A DNA stretch of 12,437 nt, taken from the NCBI GenBank assembly GCA_003643975.1, contig QNAR01000025.1, positions 1-12,437 of the forward strand. Reading direction: 5' to 3'. The notes under the pieces are model-generated. The model worked only from the letters and a program-made list of their open reading frames with translations. It did no database searches and was not told the origin of the DNA. This document shows, piece by piece, positions 6,605 to 12,437 of this stretch (position 1 is the stretch's first letter; every line of letters begins with the position of its first letter). This DNA comes from Thermotogae bacterium. GTDB lineage: Bacteria; Thermotogota; Thermotogae; Petrotogales; Kosmotogaceae. Position numbers and translations under genes: made by a program.

Positions 6605-6692
6605 GGCGGAGGCGGTGGGACTCGAACCCACACGGGGCCTTCACCCCACCGGTTTTCAAGACCGGCTCCTTAGCCAATTAGGATACGCCTCC
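6604..6692 (-). tRNA. tRNA-Ser (anticodon UGA)
   Basis: On the minus strand the sequence folds into a full class II tRNA. The acceptor stem is GGAGGCG/CGCCTCC, the D stem is TCC/GGA, and the anticodon stem is CCGGT/ACCGG with loop CTTGAAA (anticodon TGA). A long variable arm has a GGGG/CCCC stem, and the T arm is GTGGG-TTCGAGT-CCCAC. The discriminator is G73, followed by a genome-encoded CCA (minus-strand end at 6604). Anticodon, long variable arm and G73 all agree with serine; it should read UCA and, with wobble modification, other UCN codons. It lies between two plus-strand genes and points against them. Confidence 0.97.
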
Positions 6693-6700
6693 ACAAATCA

Positions 6701-6729
6701 ATTATAACCCGAACAATGGAGGGTTTCAA
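6701..6729 (-). promoter_or_regulatory. Promoter of the tRNA-Ser gene
   Basis: On the minus strand TTGAAA (plus coordinates 6724-6729) and a perfect TATAAT (6701-6706) are separated by exactly 17 nt. The predicted start near 6694 is only about 2 nt before the mature tRNA 5' end. This is the best promoter match in the window and fits a constitutive stable-RNA promoter. Its -35 box lies just before the folE2 start codon and its spacer contains the folE2 ribosome binding site. Confidence 0.88.
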
Positions 6730-6735
6730 GAGGTT

Positions 6736-7527
6736 ATGGAAAAGAGAAAAGCTTTTTTAAGAGATGTTCAGAATGAAAAAGACGAAAGAAATGTCCCGAT
6801 TGATATGGTTGGTATAAGAGGGTTGAAATATCCCATTGTGGTTCTCGATAGAGCAAAGGGCAGACAAAATACTGTTGGCACTTTTGATCTCTTTGTGGAT
6901 TTACCGCGTGATTTCAGGGGTACTCACATGTCCCGCTTTGTGGAAGTACTAGACAGACACAATAACCGTATAACCCCCCGAAACATGGAAAGCATTTTGA
7001 GCGATATGCGAGCTTTCTTAAAAGCTGATGTTGCTCATATAAATGTTTTCTTCCCATACTTCTTGAGGAAAAATGCCCCTGTGAGCGGCATCTCCAGTTA
7101 TAGCTCTTTTGAATGTGGTTTCATAGCCCGTCTGAATTCTGGTTTTGATTTCATACTCGAAGTTAATGTCCCTGTTATGACTGTATGCCCTTGTTCTAAA
7201 GAAATAAGCGAAAGGGGCGCTCATAATCAGAGGGCAAATGCGAAGGTTAGAATAAGAATGAAATCACTTGTTTGGATTGAGGAGATTATAGAAGTGGCAG
7301 AAACCTCTGCTAGTGCTCCCATCTTCAGCCTACTGAAAAGAGAAGATGAAAAGTATATCACTGAACTCTCATACGATAATCCCCGGTTTGTCGAAGATCT
7401 ATCGCGTGAAATTGTGCTACATCTTGAAAAAGATCGGAGAATAACCTGGTACAGGGTTGAAGTAGCAAGCCAGGAATCAATTCACAACCACGAGGCCTAT
7501 GCTTGTATTGAGAAGAGGGAATTATGA
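6736..7527 (+). CDS. folE2: GTP cyclohydrolase FolE2 (type IB)
   Basis: This cytoplasmic metalloenzyme converts GTP to 7,8-dihydroneopterin triphosphate, the first step towards folate and other pterins. It is unrelated in sequence to FolE (type IA). The 263-aa product has the family signatures VCPCSKEISERGAHNQRAN (150-168), with the metal-binding or catalytic Cys and His. It also has SQESIHNHEAYACIE near the C-terminus (245-259), plus DMVGIRGLKYPI at the N-terminus. Length is typical. Start ATG 6736 is weakly signalled: GGAGGG (6718-6723) is 12 nt away and GAGG (6730-6733) only 2 nt. No convincing plus-strand promoter is visible between the tRNA and the ATG. FolE2 is often zinc-regulated in other bacteria, but I see no Zur-like site here. 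Its 3' end overlaps rsmG as ATGA. Confidence 0.93.
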   Translation: MEKRKAFLRDVQNEKDERNVPIDMVGIRGLKYPIVVLDRAKGRQNTVGTFDLFVDLPRDFRGTHMSRFVEVLDRHNNRITPRNMESILSDMRAFLKADVAHINVFFPYFLRKNAPVSGISSYSSFECGFIARLNSGFDFILEVNVPVMTVCPCSKEISERGAHNQRANAKVRIRMKSLVWIEEIIEVAETSASAPIFSLLKREDEKYITELSYDNPRFVEDLSREIVLHLEKDRRITWYRVEVASQESIHNHEAYACIEKREL

Positions 7528-8189
7528 GCGCATTTTTTACTGAGGAGAAACGCGAAAAAATCGAAAGTTATTTAAGGCTTCTCGTTTCTTCAAAACACAA
7601 CCTCACTGCCATCAAAAACCTGGATGAGGCTTACCAAAAGCACTTTCTTGATGTTTTTCTTCCCCTTAAGGAATTCAGTTTAAAAGGGAATTTCATAGAT
7701 ATCGGTACAGGCGGTGGGGTACCTGGTATAATTTGCGCAATTCTTTTTCCTGAAAGTAAATGGACATTGCTTGATTCCATCAGAAAGAAGGTACAAGAAA
7801 TTGATAACTTCATCTATAAATTGGGCCTAAAAAACGTTCGGGTAATTTGCCAAAGAGCCGAAGAATACGCAAAGCTGGACAGAGAAAAGTACTGCGGTGC
7901 TTTTATGAGAGCCGTAGCCCGGCCCGATGTTTGTCTCGAATACGCCGCTCCCCTGATTAAAACAGGCGGAAAAATATATCTATACAGAGGACCTAACTGG
8001 AAAAAAGAAAAAGATTTTGCGGAAAGAGCTGCCTCCCTCCTTGGTCTTCGTATAGATAGAGTAATAGAATACCAAATCACAGAAAATATAAAAAGAAACC
8101 TTGTTATTTACAAAAAGCTCATTGCTACATCTTTAAAATACCCAAGAAAAACTGGTAGCGCCACAAAAAAGCCACTTGGGGGGAAGTAG
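7524..8189 (+). CDS. rsmG: 16S rRNA (guanine-527-N7)-methyltransferase RsmG
   Basis: RsmG (GidB) methylates N7 of G527 in the 530 loop of 16S rRNA with SAM. The 221-aa product contains NLTAI (26-30); the SAM-binding motif FIDIGTGGGVPGI (57-69); LLDSIRKKVQ (82-91); RAVARPDVCLEYAAPLIKTGG (129-149); and the family's C-terminal YPRKTGSATKKPL. Start ATG 7524 overlaps the folE2 stop (ATGA), with AAGAGGG (7513-7519) 4 nt upstream, so the two are coupled. It is not beside gidA/mnmG or parAB as in many bacteria. Here it sits with folE2 and, two genes later, the other small-subunit rRNA methyltransferase gene rsmI. In other bacteria loss of RsmG gives low-level streptomycin resistance. Confidence 0.95.
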   Translation: MSAFFTEEKREKIESYLRLLVSSKHNLTAIKNLDEAYQKHFLDVFLPLKEFSLKGNFIDIGTGGGVPGIICAILFPESKWTLLDSIRKKVQEIDNFIYKLGLKNVRVICQRAEEYAKLDREKYCGAFMRAVARPDVCLEYAAPLIKTGGKIYLYRGPNWKKEKDFAERAASLLGLRIDRVIEYQITENIKRNLVIYKKLIATSLKYPRKTGSATKKPLGGK

Positions 8190-9023
8190 ATGAAGGTTTT
8201 TTTTGATGCTTCTTTCAAGGGAGTAACAAATATGGCTATCGATATGGCTCTTAGCGACTGGGTTGCCACCTGTGAAAAGGAAACCCTTGTTTTGCGATTT
8301 TACCGCTGGAACCCACCTTGCCTCTCACTTGGAAGAAATCAGGATGTTAGAGCAGTAAATACTGATTACCTGAATAAGATGAGATTTGATCTTGTTAGAA
8401 GACCAACAGGCGGGATGGCAGTTCTCCACTGGAAAGAGCTGACTTATAGTTTCATTGCAAAAAGCAGCGATAAGCGCCTTCCAAGAAATGTCGTTGCCTC
8501 TTATATGAAAATATCCACAGCTTTGAAAAGAGGACTCACCAATATGGGATATCCCGTGGAAATAAATGAAAAAAAGGCGACCAAAATTTCCGACGTTTGT
8601 TTTCAGGTTCCTTCGGTTAATGAGTTGGTTATTTCAGGAAAAAAGCTTGTTGGAAGTGCCCAGACGCGAAAAAAAGGTGTGATATTGCAACATGGCTCTA
8701 TTCTTATAAAAGCCATGTCACAAGAATATCTTTCTTGCTTTCGCAATCTATCAAAAGACACAAGGCAACTCGAAAGCATCAAAAATAGTATGATAGGTTT
8801 AGAGGATTATTCAAAGAAAAGTGTAGATGTTCAAAAGCTCGCTGAAAATTTGGCGATTGCTTTTTCCGAGGTTTTTGAAGAAGCGCTTGAGAACACGCAA
8901 TATAGCAAACTTGGTTCTGAATTCCATGAAATGCTCAACAGATACGAAAGGATGTTTAACTCTTATGAATGGAACTACAAAAGGGAAGCTCTGGATAGTT
9001 TCAACACCAATAGGAAATCTTGA
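8190..9023 (+). CDS. LipM/LplA-family lipoyl-pathway acyltransferase (probable octanoyltransferase)
   Basis: The 277-aa product belongs to the biotin/lipoate protein ligase fold. It has MAIDMAL (15-21); SLGRNQD (46-52); RRPTGGMAVLHWKELTYSF (70-88), the lipoyl-AMP/acyl pocket; CFQVPSVNELVISGKK (137-152); VGSAQTRKKG (154-163); and LQHGSIL (166-172). The Cys137 in the CF-x2-PS motif matches the acyl-thioester cysteine of LipM octanoyltransferases. Absence of an accessory C-terminal domain also favours LipM over a two-domain LplA. It would attach octanoate (or lipoate) to a lysine of E2 or glycine-cleavage H protein. Start ATG 8190 directly follows the rsmG stop, with a G-rich GGGGGGAAG (8178-8186) as ribosome binding site. 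The last 59 nt are shared with rsmI in another frame. LplA activity cannot be excluded. Confidence 0.82.
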   Translation: MKVFFDASFKGVTNMAIDMALSDWVATCEKETLVLRFYRWNPPCLSLGRNQDVRAVNTDYLNKMRFDLVRRPTGGMAVLHWKELTYSFIAKSSDKRLPRNVVASYMKISTALKRGLTNMGYPVEINEKKATKISDVCFQVPSVNELVISGKKLVGSAQTRKKGVILQHGSILIKAMSQEYLSCFRNLSKDTRQLESIKNSMIGLEDYSKKSVDVQKLAENLAIAFSEVFEEALENTQYSKLGSEFHEMLNRYERMFNSYEWNYKREALDSFNTNRKS

Positions 9024-9678
9024 AGACATAACCGTACGAGCACTCAGGATATTGAAGGAGGTCCCATTTATTCTTGCAGAAGATACCAGAAGGACTTCAA
9101 ACCTTCTGAAAAAACTTGGAATAGAAAACAAAAAGCTAATTTCTTTCAATGTTCAAAATCAAAATCGCCGTTTACATCAGGTTTTATCACTTCTAAACAC
9201 TGGAAACGATATGGCGTTGGTAAGTGATGCCGGGACTCCCGTTATTTCAGACCCCGGAAACAAATTGATTTTAGAATGCCAGAAGTTAAAAATCGATATC
9301 GATATAGCCCCGGGGCCCAGCGCTGTAACTTCGGCGGTTGCCCTTAGTGGTTTTCCGGGTACACATTTCGTTTTTCTTGGCTTCTTGCCTAGAGGGAAAA
9401 ACAGAAGGAGACTTTTCAGAAAAATCTCAAAAGGCCTTTATGGTGAAGCGCTTATAGTTTTTTTCGAATCTGCACTGCGTCTAAAGGAATCGCTGAGAGA
9501 ATGGTTAGAAATCGTCGAAGATAGGGAGTGCTTCATTGCTCGCGAATTGACAAAACTACATCAAGAATTGATCCGCGGTTACATAAGCGAGATTCTGGAA
9601 AGTTTTCCGGAACAATTGAAGGGTGAAATAACCGTGGTGGTTTCGGGGAATGCTTCAAAAAGTGCGGAGATACGATAG
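8965..9678 (+). CDS. rsmI: 16S rRNA (cytidine-1402-2'-O)-methyltransferase RsmI
   Basis: RsmI methylates the ribose of C1402 in the P-site region of 16S rRNA. It belongs to the tetrapyrrole methylase fold. The 237-aa product shows GKLWIVSTPIGNLEDITVRA (7-26); AEDTRRTSNLLKKLGI (38-53); the SAM-binding SDAGTPVISDPG (87-98); APGPSAVTSAVALSGFP (115-131); and ARELTKLHQE near the C-terminus. The frame stays open to 8827, but residues before ATG 8965 are out-of-frame translation of the preceding gene, and the family begins just before GKL. AAAGGA (8947-8952) is 12 nt upstream. The gene therefore starts 59 nt inside the acyltransferase gene. The protein ends shortly after GEITVVVSG and so lacks the extra C-terminal helical segment present in longer (about 280-aa) homologues. 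Confidence 0.93.
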   Translation: MNGTTKGKLWIVSTPIGNLEDITVRALRILKEVPFILAEDTRRTSNLLKKLGIENKKLISFNVQNQNRRLHQVLSLLNTGNDMALVSDAGTPVISDPGNKLILECQKLKIDIDIAPGPSAVTSAVALSGFPGTHFVFLGFLPRGKNRRRLFRKISKGLYGEALIVFFESALRLKESLREWLEIVEDRECFIARELTKLHQELIRGYISEILESFPEQLKGEITVVVSGNASKSAEIR

Positions 9679-9733
9679 AGAATGCTTACAATTTACGTTT
9701 TTTCCAGGAAAAGATGCCTAAAGGAGGAAGAAT

Positions 9734-10366
9734 ATGGTCCAGGTTTTTAGAAATTTCCTGGCATTGACTCCAGCGATAATTGTGGCCATATATTTTCACG
9801 AAATGGCACATGCCAGCTTGTTTAAGAAAACAACAAAAACAAGGAGAAACTTTTCCTTTGTAGGCTGTGTGGATCCTCTGGGGCTCTTAATGTACTACAT
9901 GTTTCAATTTGGCTGGTCAAGACCTTTCCCGATCAATTACTGGAAACTCAAGAAAAACGGACTGCCCGTAACAATTCTCACAATATTTAGCGGACCTGCA
10001 ATGAACCTGATTATTGGAGTAACTGCGGCGTTATTTTTCAAATACACGGGATTATTCAGATACTCTACTCTCCTTGCCAGGGAATCTTATGGGCAAAATT
10101 ACCTGCTTTCATATTTTTCCGATGTGTTGTATTGGATCATGGTGGTAAATTTAAAGACTTCTCTTTTCAATTTATTGCCTTTTCCGCCTTTAGATGGGGC
10201 AAGGCTTATAGAAATAACTGCTCCAGACAATCAAGTGGACTGGCTGGCAAAGTTCGAAGTTTACGGGTTGCTTTCACTTGTTGTTCTTTCGATTTTGGGT
10301 ATAATCCAATTAATAATGTGGCCTGTAAGCAGGCTGGTTGAGTTCATAACCGGTCTCATAATTTGA
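9734..10366 (+). CDS. Small membrane M50/site-2-protease-like metalloprotease
   Basis: The 210-aa polytopic membrane protein carries the zinc motif HEMAH (22-26) inside an N-terminal hydrophobic segment. The second S2P signature is NLLPFPPLDGARL (146-158), whose Asp154 should be the third zinc ligand. Between them lie VDPLG (46-50), the equivalent of the family's HIDPxG, and FGWSRPFPIN (59-68), typical of the short bacterial S2P subgroup. About four membrane segments are apparent (roughly 10-28, 78-102, 127-148, 172-195). Such enzymes cut substrates within the membrane, often in envelope signalling, but the substrate is unknown here. The usual basic-Gly loop after HExxH is replaced by a Lys/Thr/Arg stretch. 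Start ATG 9734 has AAGGAGG (9721-9727) 6 nt upstream. The gene follows rsmI by 55 nt, and its 3' end overlaps the convergent vWA gene by 11 nt. Confidence 0.85.
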   Translation: MVQVFRNFLALTPAIIVAIYFHEMAHASLFKKTTKTRRNFSFVGCVDPLGLLMYYMFQFGWSRPFPINYWKLKKNGLPVTILTIFSGPAMNLIIGVTAALFFKYTGLFRYSTLLARESYGQNYLLSYFSDVLYWIMVVNLKTSLFNLLPFPPLDGARLIEITAPDNQVDWLAKFEVYGLLSLVVLSILGIIQLIMWPVSRLVEFITGLII

Positions 10367-12437
10367 CTTTATGCTGTTTTTGATGTTTTGCCTGCATGTA
10401 ATGAACACCTACACGTACTCCAAACCAGAAAAAAGCCGTAGCAAAAAGTAAAAGGAGTATCACCGGTGAAAGGTACCACGGGTAAGCATAAATGGCTTTT
10501 TCACGGATATTTCCACCTATATCTTCAACTTTAACCATGACTTTTCTCCGTGTAATAGAGAAAGGTATATCGATTAACGCTTCTTTTTCGCCAGATAGCT
10601 CAAGTTCTTGATCATTAATGTACAACCTTTTGAGCCCAAAATCGTCCTTGAAAAGTACCTTTCGCGTTATAAAAAGTCCGGCCTTTGTTTGTACTTCTGC
10701 TGGTTTAACATCATAAATAACAGTCACCTCTTTTTCAGCGCTGTTGCCTGCTTTATCAAAGGCTTCAATCTTTATTAGTTTTGTTGCACCTGGTTCGAGA
10801 GTAACGGAATAGTTGTATTTGCCCTCTGTCTCCGTGGCGATTTTTCCATTCACGTTAACCCTTGACAACCCATAGTCATCATGTACTTCAAAGTTGAAGT
10901 TAACATTTTTCTCTTTGGTGACAAATTTATCCGGCAAGATTATCTTCGGAGGAATTATGTCCCGAACGATATCAATAGATTTCATGGCAACGTTCCCTGC
11001 TACATCTTCAATTTCTATTTCTATCTCATTTTCCCTTTCATTCAGGAGGATAACAGGGAAGACATTTGTTGAAGGTAAATATTCTTTGCCATTTATTCTC
11101 AACCCTGCCACCTCTGTGTTATCTTTTGCGCCTATATGAAGCAACACCTCATCATTACGCGTTATTTGAGGGTATTGTATCTGTAGGATTTCAGGAGGAG
11201 TAAAATCTCCTATAACTACCAATTCGTTTATCGTAACATTTCCAGCCAGGTCTTCAACTTTTAACCTGATAGTATTACTTCCACTGCTGATAGAAACTGG
11301 AAAGTCGAATTCATATTCTTCTTTTCCATCTAAAAATAAAACTTTATCTCCAAGTTTAATGCTTTGCATGCCGACATTGTCTGAAACCTTACCCGATAGC
11401 GTAATCATTTCGGAAGATGTGTATTTGGGTGCATTGGATATGGATAGCAGTGGAGGGGAATCATCAAGATAAATAGAATATGGTGTCGGCTGGAAAATCC
11501 TTCCAAATACATCTTTATAGCTTATGTTGATTTTGTTATACCCTTCTTTGAGTGTAATAGGTATTGATAGATGTGGAGAACTCATCTTTACAGTCCTGTT
11601 CCCAACACTTATGGAATCAAGAAGTATGCCACCCTGATATTCGAACTCGAGATTGTAGTTCTTCTCGTTGGTGAGAGGCGGAATGTTCATGGACAATTTT
11701 GGTGCAGGTGGCTTTGAAAATACAGTTATTCCAGAAACCAAATTGTGGTCATTATGAGAAGAGACAACATACAACCAACTCCCACTATCAAGGCGGTCGG
11801 AATCAAAAAAAACTTTTCCCGGTGAGTATTCTACGCTCTCTGAAAAGGCTTGTTCCTTTCCCGAACCTATTTTTTTGAAATTAAGCGCTATCTGATCTGT
11901 GACCAATTCACCTGCAATATCAAAAGAAATCTCCACTCCACCATCCACCACGGGGTTTCTACTGAGGAACCATCTTACATTCCATGGTGGAACTAAAATT
12001 TGAAAGGCTTCCTTTTCGCCATTGCTAAAACCTATGGTTATTTCACTCTCTTTAAACTTACCAAGCCCCTGAAATTTCATGAGCGTGGCATTAGAAATTT
12101 CCGTCAATAATTCCTGCAGCATTTCTGGTAGAATTTGCTTTTGAACCGTGTAGAATCCTCCAAACCTGATGCTCTGCAAAATTTTTATTGGCGCACTATT
12201 ATCTTCCCAATTTCCCAAAAATAAAGGAATAACACCGCTTTCAATTAGAAGCCCAGCCGCTTCTTGATATGACAGTTTGCTGCCGTTATCTTTTCCATCA
12301 CTGAGAACTATTAGAAACCTCACATCGCCTTTTTCCTTCATACTTGTCCCAACAAAGCCGACTCCGTCCGTTAGACGTTGCACCTCCGATATGCCATGCT
12401 GAGCTTCCGGTGAAAGGTTTTTTTTAAAAAAATCCAG
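10356..12437 (-). CDS. vWA-domain protein with tandem Ig-like repeats and C-terminal membrane anchor (partial)
   Basis: The minus-strand frame is open from the right window edge to the TGA at 10356-10358, giving 693 visible residues; the true start lies outside. The GTG at 12383 is only the first possible start inside the window, and in-frame coding continues upstream of it. The visible N-terminal part is the second half of a von Willebrand A domain: FLIVLSDGKDN (about 41-51), with the MIDAS Asp, then an alternating helix/strand pattern ending in PLFLGNWED. A linker of mainly beta character (about 110-240) follows, then about five Ig-like repeats (see separate entry). One membrane helix (about 655-678, rich in Leu/Phe) and a short basic Lys/His/Gln tail complete it. 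This layout suggests a protein held in the membrane by its C-terminus with the vWA and repeats outside the cell. The role, perhaps adhesion or envelope assembly, is inferred. I cannot name the gene. Confidence 0.8.
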   Translation of the reverse strand: MDFFKKNLSPEAQHGISEVQRLTDGVGFVGTSMKEKGDVRFLIVLSDGKDNGSKLSYQEAAGLLIESGVIPLFLGNWEDNSAPIKILQSIRFGGFYTVQKQILPEMLQELLTEISNATLMKFQGLGKFKESEITIGFSNGEKEAFQILVPPWNVRWFLSRNPVVDGGVEISFDIAGELVTDQIALNFKKIGSGKEQAFSESVEYSPGKVFFDSDRLDSGSWLYVVSSHNDHNLVSGITVFSKPPAPKLSMNIPPLTNEKNYNLEFEYQGGILLDSISVGNRTVKMSSPHLSIPITLKEGYNKINISYKDVFGRIFQPTPYSIYLDDSPPLLSISNAPKYTSSEMITLSGKVSDNVGMQSIKLGDKVLFLDGKEEYEFDFPVSISSGSNTIRLKVEDLAGNVTINELVVIGDFTPPEILQIQYPQITRNDEVLLHIGAKDNTEVAGLRINGKEYLPSTNVFPVILLNERENEIEIEIEDVAGNVAMKSIDIVRDIIPPKIILPDKFVTKEKNVNFNFEVHDDYGLSRVNVNGKIATETEGKYNYSVTLEPGATKLIKIEAFDKAGNSAEKEVTVIYDVKPAEVQTKAGLFITRKVLFKDDFGLKRLYINDQELELSGEKEALIDIPFSITRRKVMVKVEDIGGNIREKAIYAYPWYLSPVILLLLFATAFFWFGVRVGVHYMQAKHQKQHKVKL
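10476..11705 (-). repeat. About five Ig-like protein repeats within the vWA gene
   Basis: These are protein-level repeats of about 75-87 residues, diverged at DNA level, in coding order at about 11705-11457, 11456-11196, 11195-10950, 10949-10701 and 10700-10476. Shared features are a boundary rich in D-x2-PP (DDSPP, DFTPP, DIIPP, DVKPA), a middle D-N/D-x-G-hydrophobic turn (DNVGM, DNTEV, DDYGL, DDFGL), and a final strand ending in D-hydrophobic-x-GN (DLAGN, DVAGN, DKAGN, DIGGN). The pattern resembles bacterial Ig-like or cadherin-like surface modules. The first repeat is the most divergent (DVFGR in place of the AGN turn). Confidence 0.75.

Noticed and set aside
6695..6735. Plus-strand promoter for folE2 using TATAAC (6703-6708)
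   Set aside because: No acceptable -35 box occurs 16-18 nt upstream; the TATAA match is the complement of the strong tRNA promoter -10 box.
8827..8964. Longer N-terminus for RsmI
   Set aside because: The 46 extra residues are out-of-frame translation of the acyltransferase gene and the family starts near GKLWIVSTPIGNL.
9682..9750. Short open frame (22 codons) between rsmI and the S2P-like gene
   Set aside because: It starts 3 nt after the rsmI stop without a clear ribosome binding site, overlaps the next gene's start and matches nothing I recognise. A leader peptide cannot be supported.
1..12437. CRISPR array, insertion sequence, phage or defence system
   Set aside because: I found no regularly spaced direct repeats, transposase or integrase motifs, or defence-type domains in the window; apart from the remnant and the vWA gene it is conserved housekeeping DNA.

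Overview
This is a chromosomal segment from a bacterium that I infer to belong to the Thermotogota (Thermotogae), probably a Kosmotoga- or Mesotoga-like member. The evidence is the gene order ffh-rpsP-KH protein-rimM-trmD-SPOUT methyltransferase-rplS-lepB, which as I recall matches the Thermotoga maritima TM1565-TM1572 cluster, together with moderate G+C, Lys/Glu/Ile-rich proteins and strong GGAGG ribosome binding sites. The genus is a guess from memory; no search was run.

Left end (1-1453): the last 18 codons of upp (uracil phosphoribosyltransferase) and its intrinsic terminator. Then comes a 5'-truncated remnant of a glucodextranase-C-type (DOMON-like) carbohydrate-protein domain, with an in-frame stop inside its homologous N-terminal part. 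A GC-rich hairpin and tdk (thymidine kinase) follow. Apart from the remnant, this is a pyrimidine-salvage neighbourhood.

Centre (1624-6581): a tightly packed plus-strand operon for translation and protein export. It encodes Ffh (SRP54), ribosomal protein S16, the KH protein KhpA, the 16S maturation factor RimM, the tRNA m1G37 methyltransferase TrmD, an uncharacterised SPOUT methyltransferase of the TM1570 type, ribosomal protein L19 and signal peptidase I. Four of its junctions are overlaps. It ends in a strong terminator whose stem starts inside the lepB stop codon. The T-run of that terminator touches the CCA end of an oppositely oriented tRNA-Ser(UGA), which has a near-consensus promoter of its own.

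Right (6736-10366): a second plus-strand run of FolE2 (GTP cyclohydrolase IB), RsmG (16S m7G527), a LipM/LplA-type lipoyl-pathway acyltransferase, RsmI (16S 2'-O-C1402) and a small polytopic M50/S2P-like metalloprotease. rsmI starts 59 nt inside the preceding gene. The protease gene converges with, and overlaps by 11 nt, a large minus-strand gene that leaves the window. That gene encodes a vWA domain followed by about five Ig-like repeats and a C-terminal membrane anchor, most likely a surface or envelope protein.

Most of the window is conserved housekeeping DNA. I see no CRISPR array, transposase, phage gene or toxin-antitoxin pair, and no clear sign of an undescribed multi-gene system. The points that merit a second look are the decayed carbohydrate-domain remnant, the lepB/tRNA/folE2 junction, the uncharacterised SPOUT enzyme, the enlarged signal peptidase, the divergent S2P-like protein and the vWA-Ig protein.
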